Source: JAVDCA01 sp963819385 (GTDB taxonomy: Bacteria; Pseudomonadota; Alphaproteobacteria; Rhizobiales; Xanthobacteraceae). Taken from it: a DNA stretch of 64,000 nt. Each line of letters begins with the position of its first letter. Within the stretch, counting starts at the first letter, position 1. Where the stretch lies: positions 372,001 through 436,000 of the forward strand of contig CAWFVV010000003.1 in assembly GCA_963819385.1 (NCBI GenBank), read 5' to 3'. Shown piece by piece: positions 17,174 through 25,993 of this stretch. The notes beneath the pieces are model-generated. The model saw nothing but the letters and a program-made list of their open reading frames with translations. It made no database searches and was not told the origin of the DNA. The position numbers and the translations under genes were made by a program.

Positions 17174-17368
17174 CTCAAATGATGCAATAGCGAACGCCTA
17201 TGCGTAAAATGTTGCGCGAAAATTTCTTCTCGTATGGCCGCAAATAGCAAGGCCGAGCGGGTGATTCCGTCGACGGATCGAAACGTTCCATTCGTCTAGC
17301 GCGGAGGGAGCAGCCGAGCGGGTGGCATGCTTTCGACTTTAGTCGTGGGAGGGTAGAATTTTGTGCGC

Positions 17369-18263
17369 TCAATCGCCGATGGTTGCGGCGACACGTCGCG
17401 CCTCCGCCATCAGCGCGGCATTGAGCGGCGTCATCGGCTCGCGCGCCGGCAGCACCAAGCCGATCTCGTGCGTCGATTTCGGGTGAGATGATCGGGATCG
17501 AGCGCAGCACGTCGGTCAGGCCCAACATTGCGGCAAGGCGCGACGGCATTACGCTTGCCCATCGCCCGGTGCGCACGTGCGAATAGAGCAGGATCATCGA
17601 GTCGGACTCGAGCGTGATGTTGGGCTCGACGCCGGTATCGCGCAGCATCCCCTCGATGATGCGGCGGTTCTGCATGTCGGGCGTGAGCAAACAGAGCGGG
17701 ATCTGCGCGACGTCGGCCCAGCTCACGCTGTCGCGGTCGCCGAGAGGGCTGTCGGCGGCGGTGAGCAGGCGATAGTGCTCGCGATAGAGCGGGACGGTGG
17801 TGACCCGCCCTAGCGGCTCGTTGTCGAGATACGTGAGGCCCGCGTCGATCTCGAGGTTTTCCAGCAGCGTCAGGATCTCCGTCGAGGTGCGCGACAGGAT
17901 CGTGAACTGCACGTTCGGATGGCGCGCCCGATAGGGCGTGGTCAGCGGCTCGACCATCGCGAGCGCCGTCGGGACGGCAGCCAGCCGCAGCCGTCCCGCG
18001 AGCCCGTGCTTGAGCGCGTGGATTTCCTGGCGCATCGCGCGGGCGTCGCCGACGATGCGGCGCGCCCAGTCGAGCACCCGCTCGCCCTCCGAGGTGAAAT
18101 CCTGGAAGCGCGAACCGCGGTTGACCAGGAGGAGGCCGAACGTGTCCTCGAGCTGCTTGACCCCGGCCGACAGGGTCGGCTGGGTCACGCCGCAGGCCTC
18201 GGCCGCGCGGCCGAAATGCCGTTCGCGCGCCAGCGCCATCAGGAATTCGAGCTTGTCGAGCAT
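17369..18263 (-). pseudogene. LysR-family regulator of the formate dehydrogenase genes, frameshifted
   Basis: Starts MLDKLEFLMALARERHFGRA, a LysR winged HTH (VTQPTLSAGVKQLEDTFG recognition region), then the effector domain to about residue 263. After SIPIISPEI the frame breaks: the expected ending (HEIGLVLPAREPMTPLNAAL ... ATIGD, stop at 17369) is in another frame, and one extra base at about 17474 restores it. As written, the protein would run on with a Lys/Arg-rich tail of no homology to 17175. The HTH is intact. The gene is divergent from the formate dehydrogenase genes, the usual place for their regulator. Only the last ~35 residues are affected, so an assembly error is as likely as decay. 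Confidence 0.8.
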
Positions 18264-18298
18264 CGTGTTGTCCCGCCCGCCCGGGACGAGGGGCTCAA

Positions 18299-18325
18299 TA
18301 TAGGGATACGTCAGTCGATAGAAAT
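18299..18325 (+). promoter_or_regulatory. Candidate LysR box in the lysR / formate dehydrogenase divergent promoter
   Basis: TATAGGGATACG and CGATAGAAAT half-sites lie in the 125-base gap between the divergent lysR and formate dehydrogenase genes. The second half is identical to 17164-17173 before the OFA carrier. CGAT-N11-ATCG (18316-18334) also fits the T-N11-A LysR pattern. Confidence 0.4.
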
Positions 18326-18388
18326 TTTCAATCGTCGGATCAGGGTGAGGGGATTGCGCCGCCCCGCCGAACACGTAAATTCAGTGGT

Positions 18389-20110
18389 ATGCCAGAGACA
18401 ACCCATTCAAATTCCCAATCAATTGCCAAGCAGCCGGAAGGCCGGCGGCGACCGCGGCGCACCCCGAAGGGCCGCCAGATCGACATGGCGGCACTCGACG
18501 AGGTGCGCGCGCTGCTGACCGATCGGCCGCGCCGCCGCGACCTGCTGATCGAGCACCTCCACCTCATCCAGGACCACTACGGGTACATCTCGGCCGAGCA
18601 TCTCGCGGCACTCGCCTTCGAGATGAAGCTCGCGCAGACCGAAGCCTACGAGGTCGCGACCTTCTATTCGCATTTCGACGTCGTGAAGGACGGCCCGCCA
18701 CCGCCTCCCGTCACGGTGCGTGTGTGCGACTCGCTCTCGTGCGCCATGGCGGGCGCCGAGACGCTGCTCGCCCAACTCCCGAAGCTTCTCGGCAAGGACG
18801 TGCGGGTCGTGCATGCGCCCTGCATGGGCGCCTGCGATCGCGCGCCGGTGTGCGCGATCGGTCACGTACAGACCTTTGCGGCGACGCCGGACAAGGTCGT
18901 GGCCGCCGTGAAGGCGAACCCGCATGCGCATGCGTGGAAGCCTGGCGCCGATTTCGACGCCTACCGCAAGGCCGGCGGCTACGCGCTGCTCGCCGATTGC
19001 CTCGCCGGCAAGCGCACACGCGACGAGCTCATCAAGATCGTGAGCGACGCCGGCCTGCGTGGCCTCGGCGGCGCGGGCTTTCCGACCGGCCGCAAGTGGT
19101 CGCTGGTGCGCAGCGAGCCGGCGCCGCGGCTTTTTGCGGTCAACGGCGACGAGGGCGAGCCCGGCACGTTCAAGGACCGCTACTATCTCGAGCTCGATCC
19201 GCACCGTTTCATCGAGGGCATGCTGATCGCCGCCTGGGTGGTCGAGGCACCCGACACTTATTTCTACATCCGTGACGAATATCCCGAAGTGCGGCTGATG
19301 CTGATCGAGGAGATCACCAAAGCCGAGGAGGCTGGCCTCACGCCGCATACCAAGATTCACGTCCGCCGCGGCGCCGGCGCCTATATCTGCGGCGAAGAGT
19401 CCGCAATGATCGAGTCGATCGAGGGCAAGCGCGGCCTGCCGCGCCATCGTCCGCCCTATGTCGCGCAGGTCGGGCTGTTCGGACGCCCGACGCTCGAGCA
19501 GAACGTCGAGACGCTGTTCTGGATCCGCGACATCATCGAGAAGGGCGCCGAGTGGGTGACGTCGCAGGGCCGCCACGAGCGCAAGGGCTTCCGCAGCTTC
19601 TCGGTCTCGGGCCGCGTGAAAAATCCGGGCGTGAAGCTTGCACCCGCCGGCATCACGGTGCGCGAATTGATCGACGAGTTCTGCGGCGGCATGGCGGACG
19701 GCGAGACGTTCAAGGGCTACCTTCCGGGCGGGGCCTCGGGCGGCATCCTGCCGGCCTCGATGGCCGATCTGCCGCTCGACTTCGGAACCCTGGAGAAATA
19801 CGGCTGTTTCGTCGGGTCGCACGCGGTTGTGATCCTGTCCGACAAGGACGATATGAAGGCCGTCGCGCTCAACCTCCTGAAATTCTTCGAGGACGAGAGC
19901 TGCGGCCAGTGTACGCCGTGCCGGGTCGGCACCGAGAAGGCCGTCAAGCTGATGGCGCAGGGGCCGTGGAACATCGACCTGCTGAACGAGCTGTCCCAAC
20001 TCATGCGCGACGCGTCGATCTGCGGGCTCGGCCAAGCGGCCTCCAACCCGCTAACATGCGTTTTGAAATACTTTCCCGATGAACTCACCAAGCCGTTGGG
20101 CCGTTGGTGA
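18389..20110 (+). CDS. NAD-dependent formate dehydrogenase, fused NuoE-NuoF-type subunit
   Basis: 573 residues. After a basic ~30-residue leader, residues ~35-165 are NuoE-like (the gamma subunit of Fds enzymes) with a [2Fe-2S] set C113, C118, C145 and C149 (CDSLSC, CMGAC). Residues ~175-570 are NuoF-like (beta subunit): GLRGLGGAGFPTGRKW and NGDEGEPGTFKDR for FMN and NADH, and a [4Fe-4S] set C505, C508, C511 and C545 (ESCGQCTPCRVGTEK). It passes electrons from the molybdenum subunit to NAD+. In Cupriavidus and Rhodobacter these are two genes; here they are one polypeptide. It is 16 bases before the catalytic subunit gene. Start at 18389; a Met at ~33 would drop only the leader. Confidence 0.92.
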   Translation: MPETTHSNSQSIAKQPEGRRRPRRTPKGRQIDMAALDEVRALLTDRPRRRDLLIEHLHLIQDHYGYISAEHLAALAFEMKLAQTEAYEVATFYSHFDVVKDGPPPPPVTVRVCDSLSCAMAGAETLLAQLPKLLGKDVRVVHAPCMGACDRAPVCAIGHVQTFAATPDKVVAAVKANPHAHAWKPGADFDAYRKAGGYALLADCLAGKRTRDELIKIVSDAGLRGLGGAGFPTGRKWSLVRSEPAPRLFAVNGDEGEPGTFKDRYYLELDPHRFIEGMLIAAWVVEAPDTYFYIRDEYPEVRLMLIEEITKAEEAGLTPHTKIHVRRGAGAYICGEESAMIESIEGKRGLPRHRPPYVAQVGLFGRPTLEQNVETLFWIRDIIEKGAEWVTSQGRHERKGFRSFSVSGRVKNPGVKLAPAGITVRELIDEFCGGMADGETFKGYLPGGASGGILPASMADLPLDFGTLEKYGCFVGSHAVVILSDKDDMKAVALNLLKFFEDESCGQCTPCRVGTEKAVKLMAQGPWNIDLLNELSQLMRDASICGLGQAASNPLTCVLKYFPDELTKPLGRW

Positions 20111-20126
20111 TGGATAGGATCGGACG

Positions 20127-22916
20127 ATGAGCGACAGCGAGAAGCCGAAAACCTTCTTCATCGACGACCGCGAGATCGACATCAGCGAGGGCGAGTCGAT
20201 CTTCCGCGCCGCGCGGCGCCTCGACATCAAGCTGCCGCACCTCTGCTATACGCCGAAGCCTGGCTATCGCGCGGATGGCAACTGCCGCGTCTGCATGGTC
20301 GAGATCGAGGGCGAGCGCGTGCTCGCCGCGAGCTGCATCCGCATGCCGTCGCCCGGCATGAAGGTCAAGACGCAGACCGATCGCGCCAAGACGGCGCGCC
20401 AGATGGTCGCCGAGCTGCTGCTGACCGACCAGCCCGCCATCGAGGTCGCGCACGACCCCGACTCCGAGCTGTGGAAGATCGTCAAGCGCCAGAAACTTTC
20501 GGCCGGCCGCTTCCCCAAGCGCGAGGCCGAGATCGTGCCGGCGCCCGACCGCAGCCATGTCGCGATGGCGGTCAATCTCGACGCCTGCATCCAGTGCAAT
20601 CTGTGCGTCCGCGCCTGCCGCGAGGTCCAGGTCAACGACGTGATCGGCATGGCGGGCCGCGGCCATCTCGAGAAGATCGTCTTCGACTTCGACGATCCGA
20701 TGGGCGCCTCGACCTGCGTCGCCTGCGGCGAGTGCGTGCAGGCCTGCCCGACCGGCGCGCTGATGCCGTCGACCATGGTCGACGAGCACAACGTCTACAT
20801 GGGCAAGCCCGACCGCTCGGTCGACAGCGTCTGCCCCTATTGCGGCGTCGGTTGTCAGCTCACCTACAAGATCAAGGACGACAAGATTGTCGAGGTCACC
20901 GGCAAGAACGGTCCCGCGAACGAGAACCGCCTGTGCGTGAAGGGCCGCTTCGGCTTCGACTACGTCACCAATCCGCAGCGCCTGCGCAAGCCGATGATCC
21001 GCCGGGAAGGCGTGCCCAAGGTACCGCACGAATCCATCGATCCGTCGAATCCGTGGACGCATTTCCGCGAGGCGACCTGGGAGGAGGCGCTCGACCGCGC
21101 CGCCGGCGGCTTGAAGAAAATCCGCGACCGCGACGGCCCGGACGCGCTCGCCGGCTTCGGTTCGGCCAAGGGGTCCAACGAAGAGGCCTATCTGTTCCAG
21201 AAGCTCGTCCGTACCGGCTTCGGCACCAACAATGTCGATCACTGCACGCGGCTCTGCCACGCTTCGTCGGTGGCTGCCCTGATGGAGGGCGTCGGCTCCG
21301 GCGCGGTGTCGGCGAGCTTCAACGAGTGCAAGAACGCCGAAATCATCGTGGTGATCGGCGCCAACCCGACCGAGAACCATCCGGTCGCCGCCACCTTCTT
21401 CAAGCAGGCGGCCAAGCGTGGTGCGCAGCTCATCGTCATGGATCCGCGCGGCCAGGCGCTCAAGCGCCACGCGACGCACATGCTGCAATTCAGGAACGGC
21501 ACCGACGTCGCGATGCTCAACGGCATCCTGAGCACCATCGTCAACGAGAAGCTCTACGACGAGCAGTATGTCCAGACCTATGTCGAGGGCTTCACGCAGT
21601 TCTCCGAGACCGTGAAGGACTTCACGGCCGAGGAGATGGCGCCGATCTGCGGCATCGACGCCGAGACCCTGCGCACCGTCGCGCGCAAGTTCGCGCGCGC
21701 CAAGTCGGCGATCATCTTCTGGGGCATGGGCGTGTCGCAGCACACCCACGGCACCGACAATGCGCGCTGCCTGATCGCGCTCTCCCTCATCACCGGCCAG
21801 ATCGGCCGCCCCGGCACGGGTCTGCACCCGCTCCGCGGACAGAACAACGTGCAGGGCGCCTCCGACGCGGGCCTCATTCCGATGTTCTTCCCCGACTATA
21901 GGTCGGTCGAGGATCCGAGCATTCGCGCCAAGTTCGAGAAGGCCTGGGGCCGTAGGCTACCGCCGAAGAAGGGTCTCACCGTCGTCGAGATCATGGATGC
22001 GGTCCACGCCGACAAGATCAAGGGCATGTTCGTCGAGGGCGAGAACCCCGCGATGTCCGACCCCGATCTCAACCATGCCCGCGAGGCGCTCGCACATCTC
22101 GAGCACCTCGTGGTGCAGGATCTCTTCCTGACCGAGACGGCGATGTATGCCGACGTCGTGCTGCCGGCCTCCGCGTGGCCGGAGAAGGACGGCACCGTCA
22201 CCAACACCAACCGCCAGATTCAGCTCGGCCGCCAAGCCGTCCCGCTGCCGGGTGAGGCGCGTCAGGATATCTGGATCATCCAGGACATCGCCAATCGACT
22301 CGGCTGTGGCTGGAATTACAAGGACGTCGGCGAGGTCTACACCGAGATGGCGTCCCTGATGCCGTCGCTCGACAATATCTCGTGGGACCGCATCGTGCGC
22401 GAAGGTGCGGTCACCTATCCGTCCGATGCGCCGGACAAGCCCGGTCGCGATGTCGTGTTCGACAAGGGTTTTCCCCGGCCCGGCGGCTTCGGCAAGCTGG
22501 TCGCCGCGAAGCTCACGCCGCCCGACGAGGTGCCGGACCACGAGTATCCGTTCATCCTCACCACCGGCCGCCAGCTCGAGCACTGGCACACCGGCGCCAT
22601 GACCCGCCGCGCCACCGTGCTCGACGCGATCGAGCCCTCGGCGATGGCCTCGCTCTCGCGCGGCACGTTCGCCAAGCTCGGCATCGCGCCCGGCGACATG
22701 GTGCGCGTCACCACACGCCGCGGCACGGTCGTGCTCGACGCGCGCCAGGACGACGCGATACCGGACGGCGTCGTGTTCATCCCATTCGCCTACGTGGAAG
22801 CGGCCGCGAACCTGCTCACCAACCCGAAGCTCGATCCGTTCGGCAAGATCCCCGAGTTCAAGTTCTGCGCCGCGAAGGTCGAAGCCGAGCCGATCGTGCG
22901 CGAGGCGGCGGAGTAG
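20127..22916 (+). CDS. fdhF: NAD-dependent formate dehydrogenase, molybdenum catalytic alpha subunit
   Basis: 929 residues, oxidising formate to CO2. Order: N-terminal [2Fe-2S] ferredoxin domain (LCYTPKPGYRADGNCRVCMV, ~1-80), a NuoG-like Fe-S region, two [4Fe-4S] ferredoxin sites (CIQCNLCVRACREVQ and CVACGECVQACPTGA), then the molybdopterin part with its own cluster (CPYCGVGCQLTYKI, LCVKGRFGFDYV) and the Mo ligand Cys377 next to His378 in DHCTRLCHASSV. The ligand codon is TGC, so this is a cysteine, not selenocysteine, enzyme. The C-terminal molydopterin-binding domain (~800-920) includes TTGRQLEHWHTGAMTRR. It is cotranscribed with the fused subunit. No fdhD-like sulfurtransferase or small delta subunit gene follows in the window. 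Confidence 0.95.
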   Translation: MSDSEKPKTFFIDDREIDISEGESIFRAARRLDIKLPHLCYTPKPGYRADGNCRVCMVEIEGERVLAASCIRMPSPGMKVKTQTDRAKTARQMVAELLLTDQPAIEVAHDPDSELWKIVKRQKLSAGRFPKREAEIVPAPDRSHVAMAVNLDACIQCNLCVRACREVQVNDVIGMAGRGHLEKIVFDFDDPMGASTCVACGECVQACPTGALMPSTMVDEHNVYMGKPDRSVDSVCPYCGVGCQLTYKIKDDKIVEVTGKNGPANENRLCVKGRFGFDYVTNPQRLRKPMIRREGVPKVPHESIDPSNPWTHFREATWEEALDRAAGGLKKIRDRDGPDALAGFGSAKGSNEEAYLFQKLVRTGFGTNNVDHCTRLCHASSVAALMEGVGSGAVSASFNECKNAEIIVVIGANPTENHPVAATFFKQAAKRGAQLIVMDPRGQALKRHATHMLQFRNGTDVAMLNGILSTIVNEKLYDEQYVQTYVEGFTQFSETVKDFTAEEMAPICGIDAETLRTVARKFARAKSAIIFWGMGVSQHTHGTDNARCLIALSLITGQIGRPGTGLHPLRGQNNVQGASDAGLIPMFFPDYRSVEDPSIRAKFEKAWGRRLPPKKGLTVVEIMDAVHADKIKGMFVEGENPAMSDPDLNHAREALAHLEHLVVQDLFLTETAMYADVVLPASAWPEKDGTVTNTNRQIQLGRQAVPLPGEARQDIWIIQDIANRLGCGWNYKDVGEVYTEMASLMPSLDNISWDRIVREGAVTYPSDAPDKPGRDVVFDKGFPRPGGFGKLVAAKLTPPDEVPDHEYPFILTTGRQLEHWHTGAMTRRATVLDAIEPSAMASLSRGTFAKLGIAPGDMVRVTTRRGTVVLDARQDDAIPDGVVFIPFAYVEAAANLLTNPKLDPFGKIPEFKFCAAKVEAEPIVREAAE

Positions 22917-22930
22917 GGGCGGACCCACAA

Positions 22931-23026
22931 CCGTCATGCCCGGGCTTGTCCCGGGCATCCACGCCTTCCATCGCTCAATTCAGCACGCAATGCGTGGATG
23001 GCCGGGACAAGGCCCGGCCATGACGG
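22931..23026 (+). repeat. REP-like palindrome, family C
   Basis: Opens CCGTCATGCCCGGGCTTGTC and closes with the near inverse GACAAGGCCCGGCCATGACGG. It fills the gap between the convergent formate dehydrogenase and flavin oxidoreductase genes and may act as a terminator for both. Confidence 0.75.
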
Positions 23027-23046
23027 TCGAATCTAAGTCGGAGCCG

Positions 23047-24069
23047 TCAGCGCCATCCCATGCCGGGCGCAACGTGCTTGAGGATCGCCTCGATGACATG
23101 GGCGTTGTAGTCGACGCCGAGCTGGTTGGGGACGGTCAACAGCAGCGTGTCGGCTTCGGCGATCGCTTCGTCCTGTTTGAGCTGCTCGATCAGCACGTCC
23201 GGCTCGGCCGCGTAGCTGCGGCCGAAGATGGCGCGGGTGTTGTCGCCGAGGAAGCCGACCGTGTCCTCGTTCTCGCTGCCGCGCCCGAAATAGTCGCGGT
23301 CGCGGTCGTCCACCAAGGCAAAGATGCTGCGGCTGACTGAGATGCGCGGTTCGCGTGTGTGACCGGCCGCCTTCCAGGCCTCACGGAAGACGCGGATCTG
23401 CTCGGCCTGCTGGATGTGGAATGGACGCCCGCTCTCGTCATTCTTGAGCGTCGAGCTCTGCAGGTGCATCCCGAGCTTGCCCGCCCATTGCGCAGTGGCA
23501 TTCGAGCCGGCGCCCCACCAGATGCGATCGCGCAGCCCTTCCGAATGCGGCTCGACGCGCAGCAGGCCGGGCGGGTTCGGGAACATCGGCCGCGGGTTGG
23601 GGCGCGCGAAGCCCGCGCCGCGCAGCACGTCGAGAAAGACCTCGGTGTGGTGCCGCGCCATGTCGGCATCGGTCTTCCCCTCGGCCGGCGCGTACCCGAA
23701 GTAGCGCCATCCGTCGATCACCTGCTCGGGTGAGCCGCGGCTGATGCCGAGCTGCAGGCGTCCGCCCGCGATGAGATCGGCGGCGCCGGCATCCTCCGCC
23801 ATGTAGAGCGGGTTTTCGTAGCGCATGTCGATGACCGCCGTGCCGATCTCGATCCGCTTGGTCCTGGCGCCGACGGCCGCCAGCAGCGGGAAGGGCGAGC
23901 CGAGCTGGCGGGCGAAGTGATGCACGCGGAAGAAGGCGCCGTCCGCGCCGAGCTCCTCGGCCGCGACCGCGAGGTCGATCGATTGCAGCAGTGCGTCGGA
24001 CGCCGTCCGTGTCTGCGACTGCGGCGACGGGGTCCAATGACCGAAGGACAGGAAGCCGATCTTCTTCAT
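23047..24069 (-). CDS. LLM-class flavin-dependent oxidoreductase
   Basis: 340 residues of the bacterial luciferase-like fold (a TIM barrel using FMNH2 or F420). The N-terminal MKKIGFLSFGHWTP strand, RVHHFARQLGSPFPLLAAVG, IEIGTAVIDMRYENPLYMAE and RLQLGISRGSPEQVIDGW are characteristic of the luciferase-like monooxygenase subgroup. The substrate cannot be inferred. It is convergent with the formate dehydrogenase operon and not part of it. A second, only distantly similar member is encoded at 30421-31452. Confidence 0.85.
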   Translation of the reverse strand: MKKIGFLSFGHWTPSPQSQTRTASDALLQSIDLAVAAEELGADGAFFRVHHFARQLGSPFPLLAAVGARTKRIEIGTAVIDMRYENPLYMAEDAGAADLIAGGRLQLGISRGSPEQVIDGWRYFGYAPAEGKTDADMARHHTEVFLDVLRGAGFARPNPRPMFPNPPGLLRVEPHSEGLRDRIWWGAGSNATAQWAGKLGMHLQSSTLKNDESGRPFHIQQAEQIRVFREAWKAAGHTREPRISVSRSIFALVDDRDRDYFGRGSENEDTVGFLGDNTRAIFGRSYAAEPDVLIEQLKQDEAIAEADTLLLTVPNQLGVDYNAHVIEAILKHVAPGMGWR

Positions 24070-24307
24070 GGGTGTGTGCCGTTGGGTGATGCAGCCCGTT
24101 CCTGCTCAATAATTGGCAGTTATGTTCCATAGCATCTGTTCGAAATTGCCGTCTTGCAGGCTCCGCGTCGCAACTCGTTGGACGCGCTGATTGTCTTCTC
24201 GGCGGCACTCGCCTACGGTGCTACCGCAACATGCATATCATGGCAGCGCCACCGCGCTCGGTTGCGCGATATGGCGGCGGATGCGTGAGCAATAACGAGG
24301 GGGCGAA

Positions 24308-24712
24308 ATGCGCTTGTTTCCGGGGTTTTATGGGGCACTTCTAATTCTTGCCGTTGGCGTCCCAGGCGAGGCTTTGGCCTCGTGTTGCTACACGGCTGCC
24401 CCGGTGCATGTGTACGTTCCGCCGCCGACCCATGTCGTCATCGTTCCGCACACGACGTATGTTCCGCAGGTGCACGCGCACGCACCGAACAATACGTCGC
24501 GATCCATCCGAGGCATATCGTCCACGCCGCCGGCCGGTCAGGCCAAACCGACGCCGACGCATCGGATCGTGCAGCCTGTCGTCGTGAGCGATCAGACGAC
24601 GGCGAGCGCGCGCTGCAAGCAGCAACAAGCCGGGGATGGCTGCAAGAAGAAGGACGATAAGCAGACGAGCTGGGCGACGGTCCGGCAATGGCTGCAGCTC
24701 GACAAGCACTAA
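24308..24712 (+). CDS. Small secreted protein with valine/proline-rich head
   Basis: 134 residues, not recognised. It has a signal peptide (hydrophobic FYGALLILAVGVPGEALA), a CC pair just after it, a beta-prone V/P/H stretch (VHVYVPPPTHVVIVPHTTYV) and a polar Lys/Gln-rich tail with CKQQQAGDGCKKKDD. A GAGGGGG site precedes the ATG. It is probably exported; the two paired cysteines could form a disulfide. An IS3-type element is inserted 51 bases after its stop codon. Confidence 0.65.
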   Translation: MRLFPGFYGALLILAVGVPGEALASCCYTAAPVHVYVPPPTHVVIVPHTTYVPQVHAHAPNNTSRSIRGISSTPPAGQAKPTPTHRIVQPVVVSDQTTASARCKQQQAGDGCKKKDDKQTSWATVRQWLQLDKH

Positions 24713-24791
24713 ACTGGCTCGCATCGCTCCCTCTTCGTCCAATTCCGCCGACGGGGGGCCTCCTGGCCTGCCCCAATTCTTCGGACCACGG

Positions 24792-25736
24792 TTAGCTTGA
24801 GACGGCGTCCCTGACCTGCTGCCTGTGCCCCTTGCGGAGCGGGTGATGCAACGGGCCAGGGCGCGGAGGCCCACCTACCGCAGCGCCCTGGCCCGTTGCA
24901 TGGCAGGTCGCTGCGTTTTTCAGTCGAGCCACGAACTCGTTCGGCGTGAGATAGCCGAGGCTCGAATGCGGTCGCACTTCGTTGTAATGCCGACGCCACG
25001 CCTCGATGATGACCTTCGCTTCGGCGCGCGAACGAAACCATTCGAGGTTCAGGCACTCGTCGCGAAATTTGCCGTTGAAGCTCTCCACGACGCCATTCTG
25101 CCAAGGCTTGCCGGGCTCGATCAATGCCGTCCCAATGCCTTGTGCGACGATCCAGGACAACAGGGCCTTGGATACGAACTCTGGGCCGTTGTCGCTGCGC
25201 AGGAATGCCGGCGCGCCGCGTGCACTCACGAGGCGCGACAGCACATCGATGACACGCGGCGAGCGGATGCGGCCATCGACCTCGATCGCCAGCCCCTCCT
25301 TGGTGAACTCGTCCGTCACCGTGAGACACTTGAGCTGCTGGCCGTTCGCGCAATGATCGAACACGAAGTCGTAGGACCACACCTGGTTCGCCCCGCACGG
25401 TGCTTGCGGCCGCGGCCGCGGGAGCGCAACGCGCTTCCTCGGCCTCCGGCGCGGCAGCTGCAGGTTGGCCGCTCGCCACAGCCGGTAGGCGCGCCCCACG
25501 CCCATCCGATGCCCGTCGCGGCCGAGATAGATGCGGATGCGGCGGTAGCCGCAGCGCGGATATTGCGCCGACAGCTCCTTCATCCGCGCGATCACGGCCG
25601 CGTCCTTGGCCGCCTTGCGGCTTCGGTAGCGCAACGCCGAGCGCCCCACCGAAAACAGCGTGCAGGCCCGTCGCGCCGAGAGACCTCGCTCCCGGCCATA
25701 CGCAACTTGACGCCGACGAGCCGGCACGCTCACCAA
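24792..25736 (-). CDS. IS3-family transposase, OrfB (integrase core)
   Basis: About 314 residues. Residues ~15-60 are an HTH-like region (LSARRACTLFSVGRSALRYR) followed by the HTH_21 block (YPRCGYRRIRIYLGRDGHR), and ~110-280 the rve integrase core. The DDE residues are visible: Asp in WSYDFVFDHC, Asp in LRSDNGPEFVS, and Glu in NGVVESFNGKFRDECLN. It begins in the -1 frame relative to OrfA and has no independent strong ribosome site, so it is most likely made as an OrfA-OrfB fusion by -1 slippage at the A6 run at 25737-25742. It catalyses copy-out transposition of the element. Confidence 0.93.
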   Translation of the reverse strand: MVSVPARRRQVAYGRERGLSARRACTLFSVGRSALRYRSRKAAKDAAVIARMKELSAQYPRCGYRRIRIYLGRDGHRMGVGRAYRLWRAANLQLPRRRPRKRVALPRPRPQAPCGANQVWSYDFVFDHCANGQQLKCLTVTDEFTKEGLAIEVDGRIRSPRVIDVLSRLVSARGAPAFLRSDNGPEFVSKALLSWIVAQGIGTALIEPGKPWQNGVVESFNGKFRDECLNLEWFRSRAEAKVIIEAWRRHYNEVRPHSSLGYLTPNEFVARLKNAATCHATGQGAAVGGPPRPGPLHHPLRKGHRQQVRDAVSS

Positions 25737-25993
25737 TTTTTTGACGCGACTTCCTTCATCACCTCGATCTCGAGGTCGCGTTCGGCAACCAGCTTCTTGA
25801 GCCGCTCATTCTCGACCTCAAGCCGCTTCAGCCGCCGCACCTCGTTCGCCTCGAAGCCGCCGAACCGCTGGCGCCATATGTAGATCGCCTGGCCACTGAT
25901 CCCGTGCCGCTTGGCCACCTCCGCCACCGGCTCGCGATCCGCCTCACGGATGATCGCCACCCTCTGCTCTTCTGTAAATCGGCCTTTGCGCAT
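25730..25993 (-). CDS. IS3-family transposase, OrfA
   Basis: 87 residues beginning MRKGRFTEEQRVAIIREAD; a GGAGGGAG site supports the ATG at 25993 rather than an upstream TTG. Residues ~5-50 are a helix-turn-helix (VAEVAKRHGISGQAIYIWRQ) that binds the element ends, and ~52-84 a leucine-zipper coiled coil (LKRLEVENERLKKLVAERD) for multimerisation. It overlaps OrfB by seven bases, and the slippery A6 run lies in the overlap. Confidence 0.92.
   Translation of the reverse strand: MRKGRFTEEQRVAIIREADREPVAEVAKRHGISGQAIYIWRQRFGGFEANEVRRLKRLEVENERLKKLVAERDLEIEVMKEVASKNW

Noticed and set aside
21240..21260. Possible selenocysteine at the formate dehydrogenase active site
   Set aside because: The Mo-ligand codon reads TGC (Cys377), not TGA, and the frame is uninterrupted.
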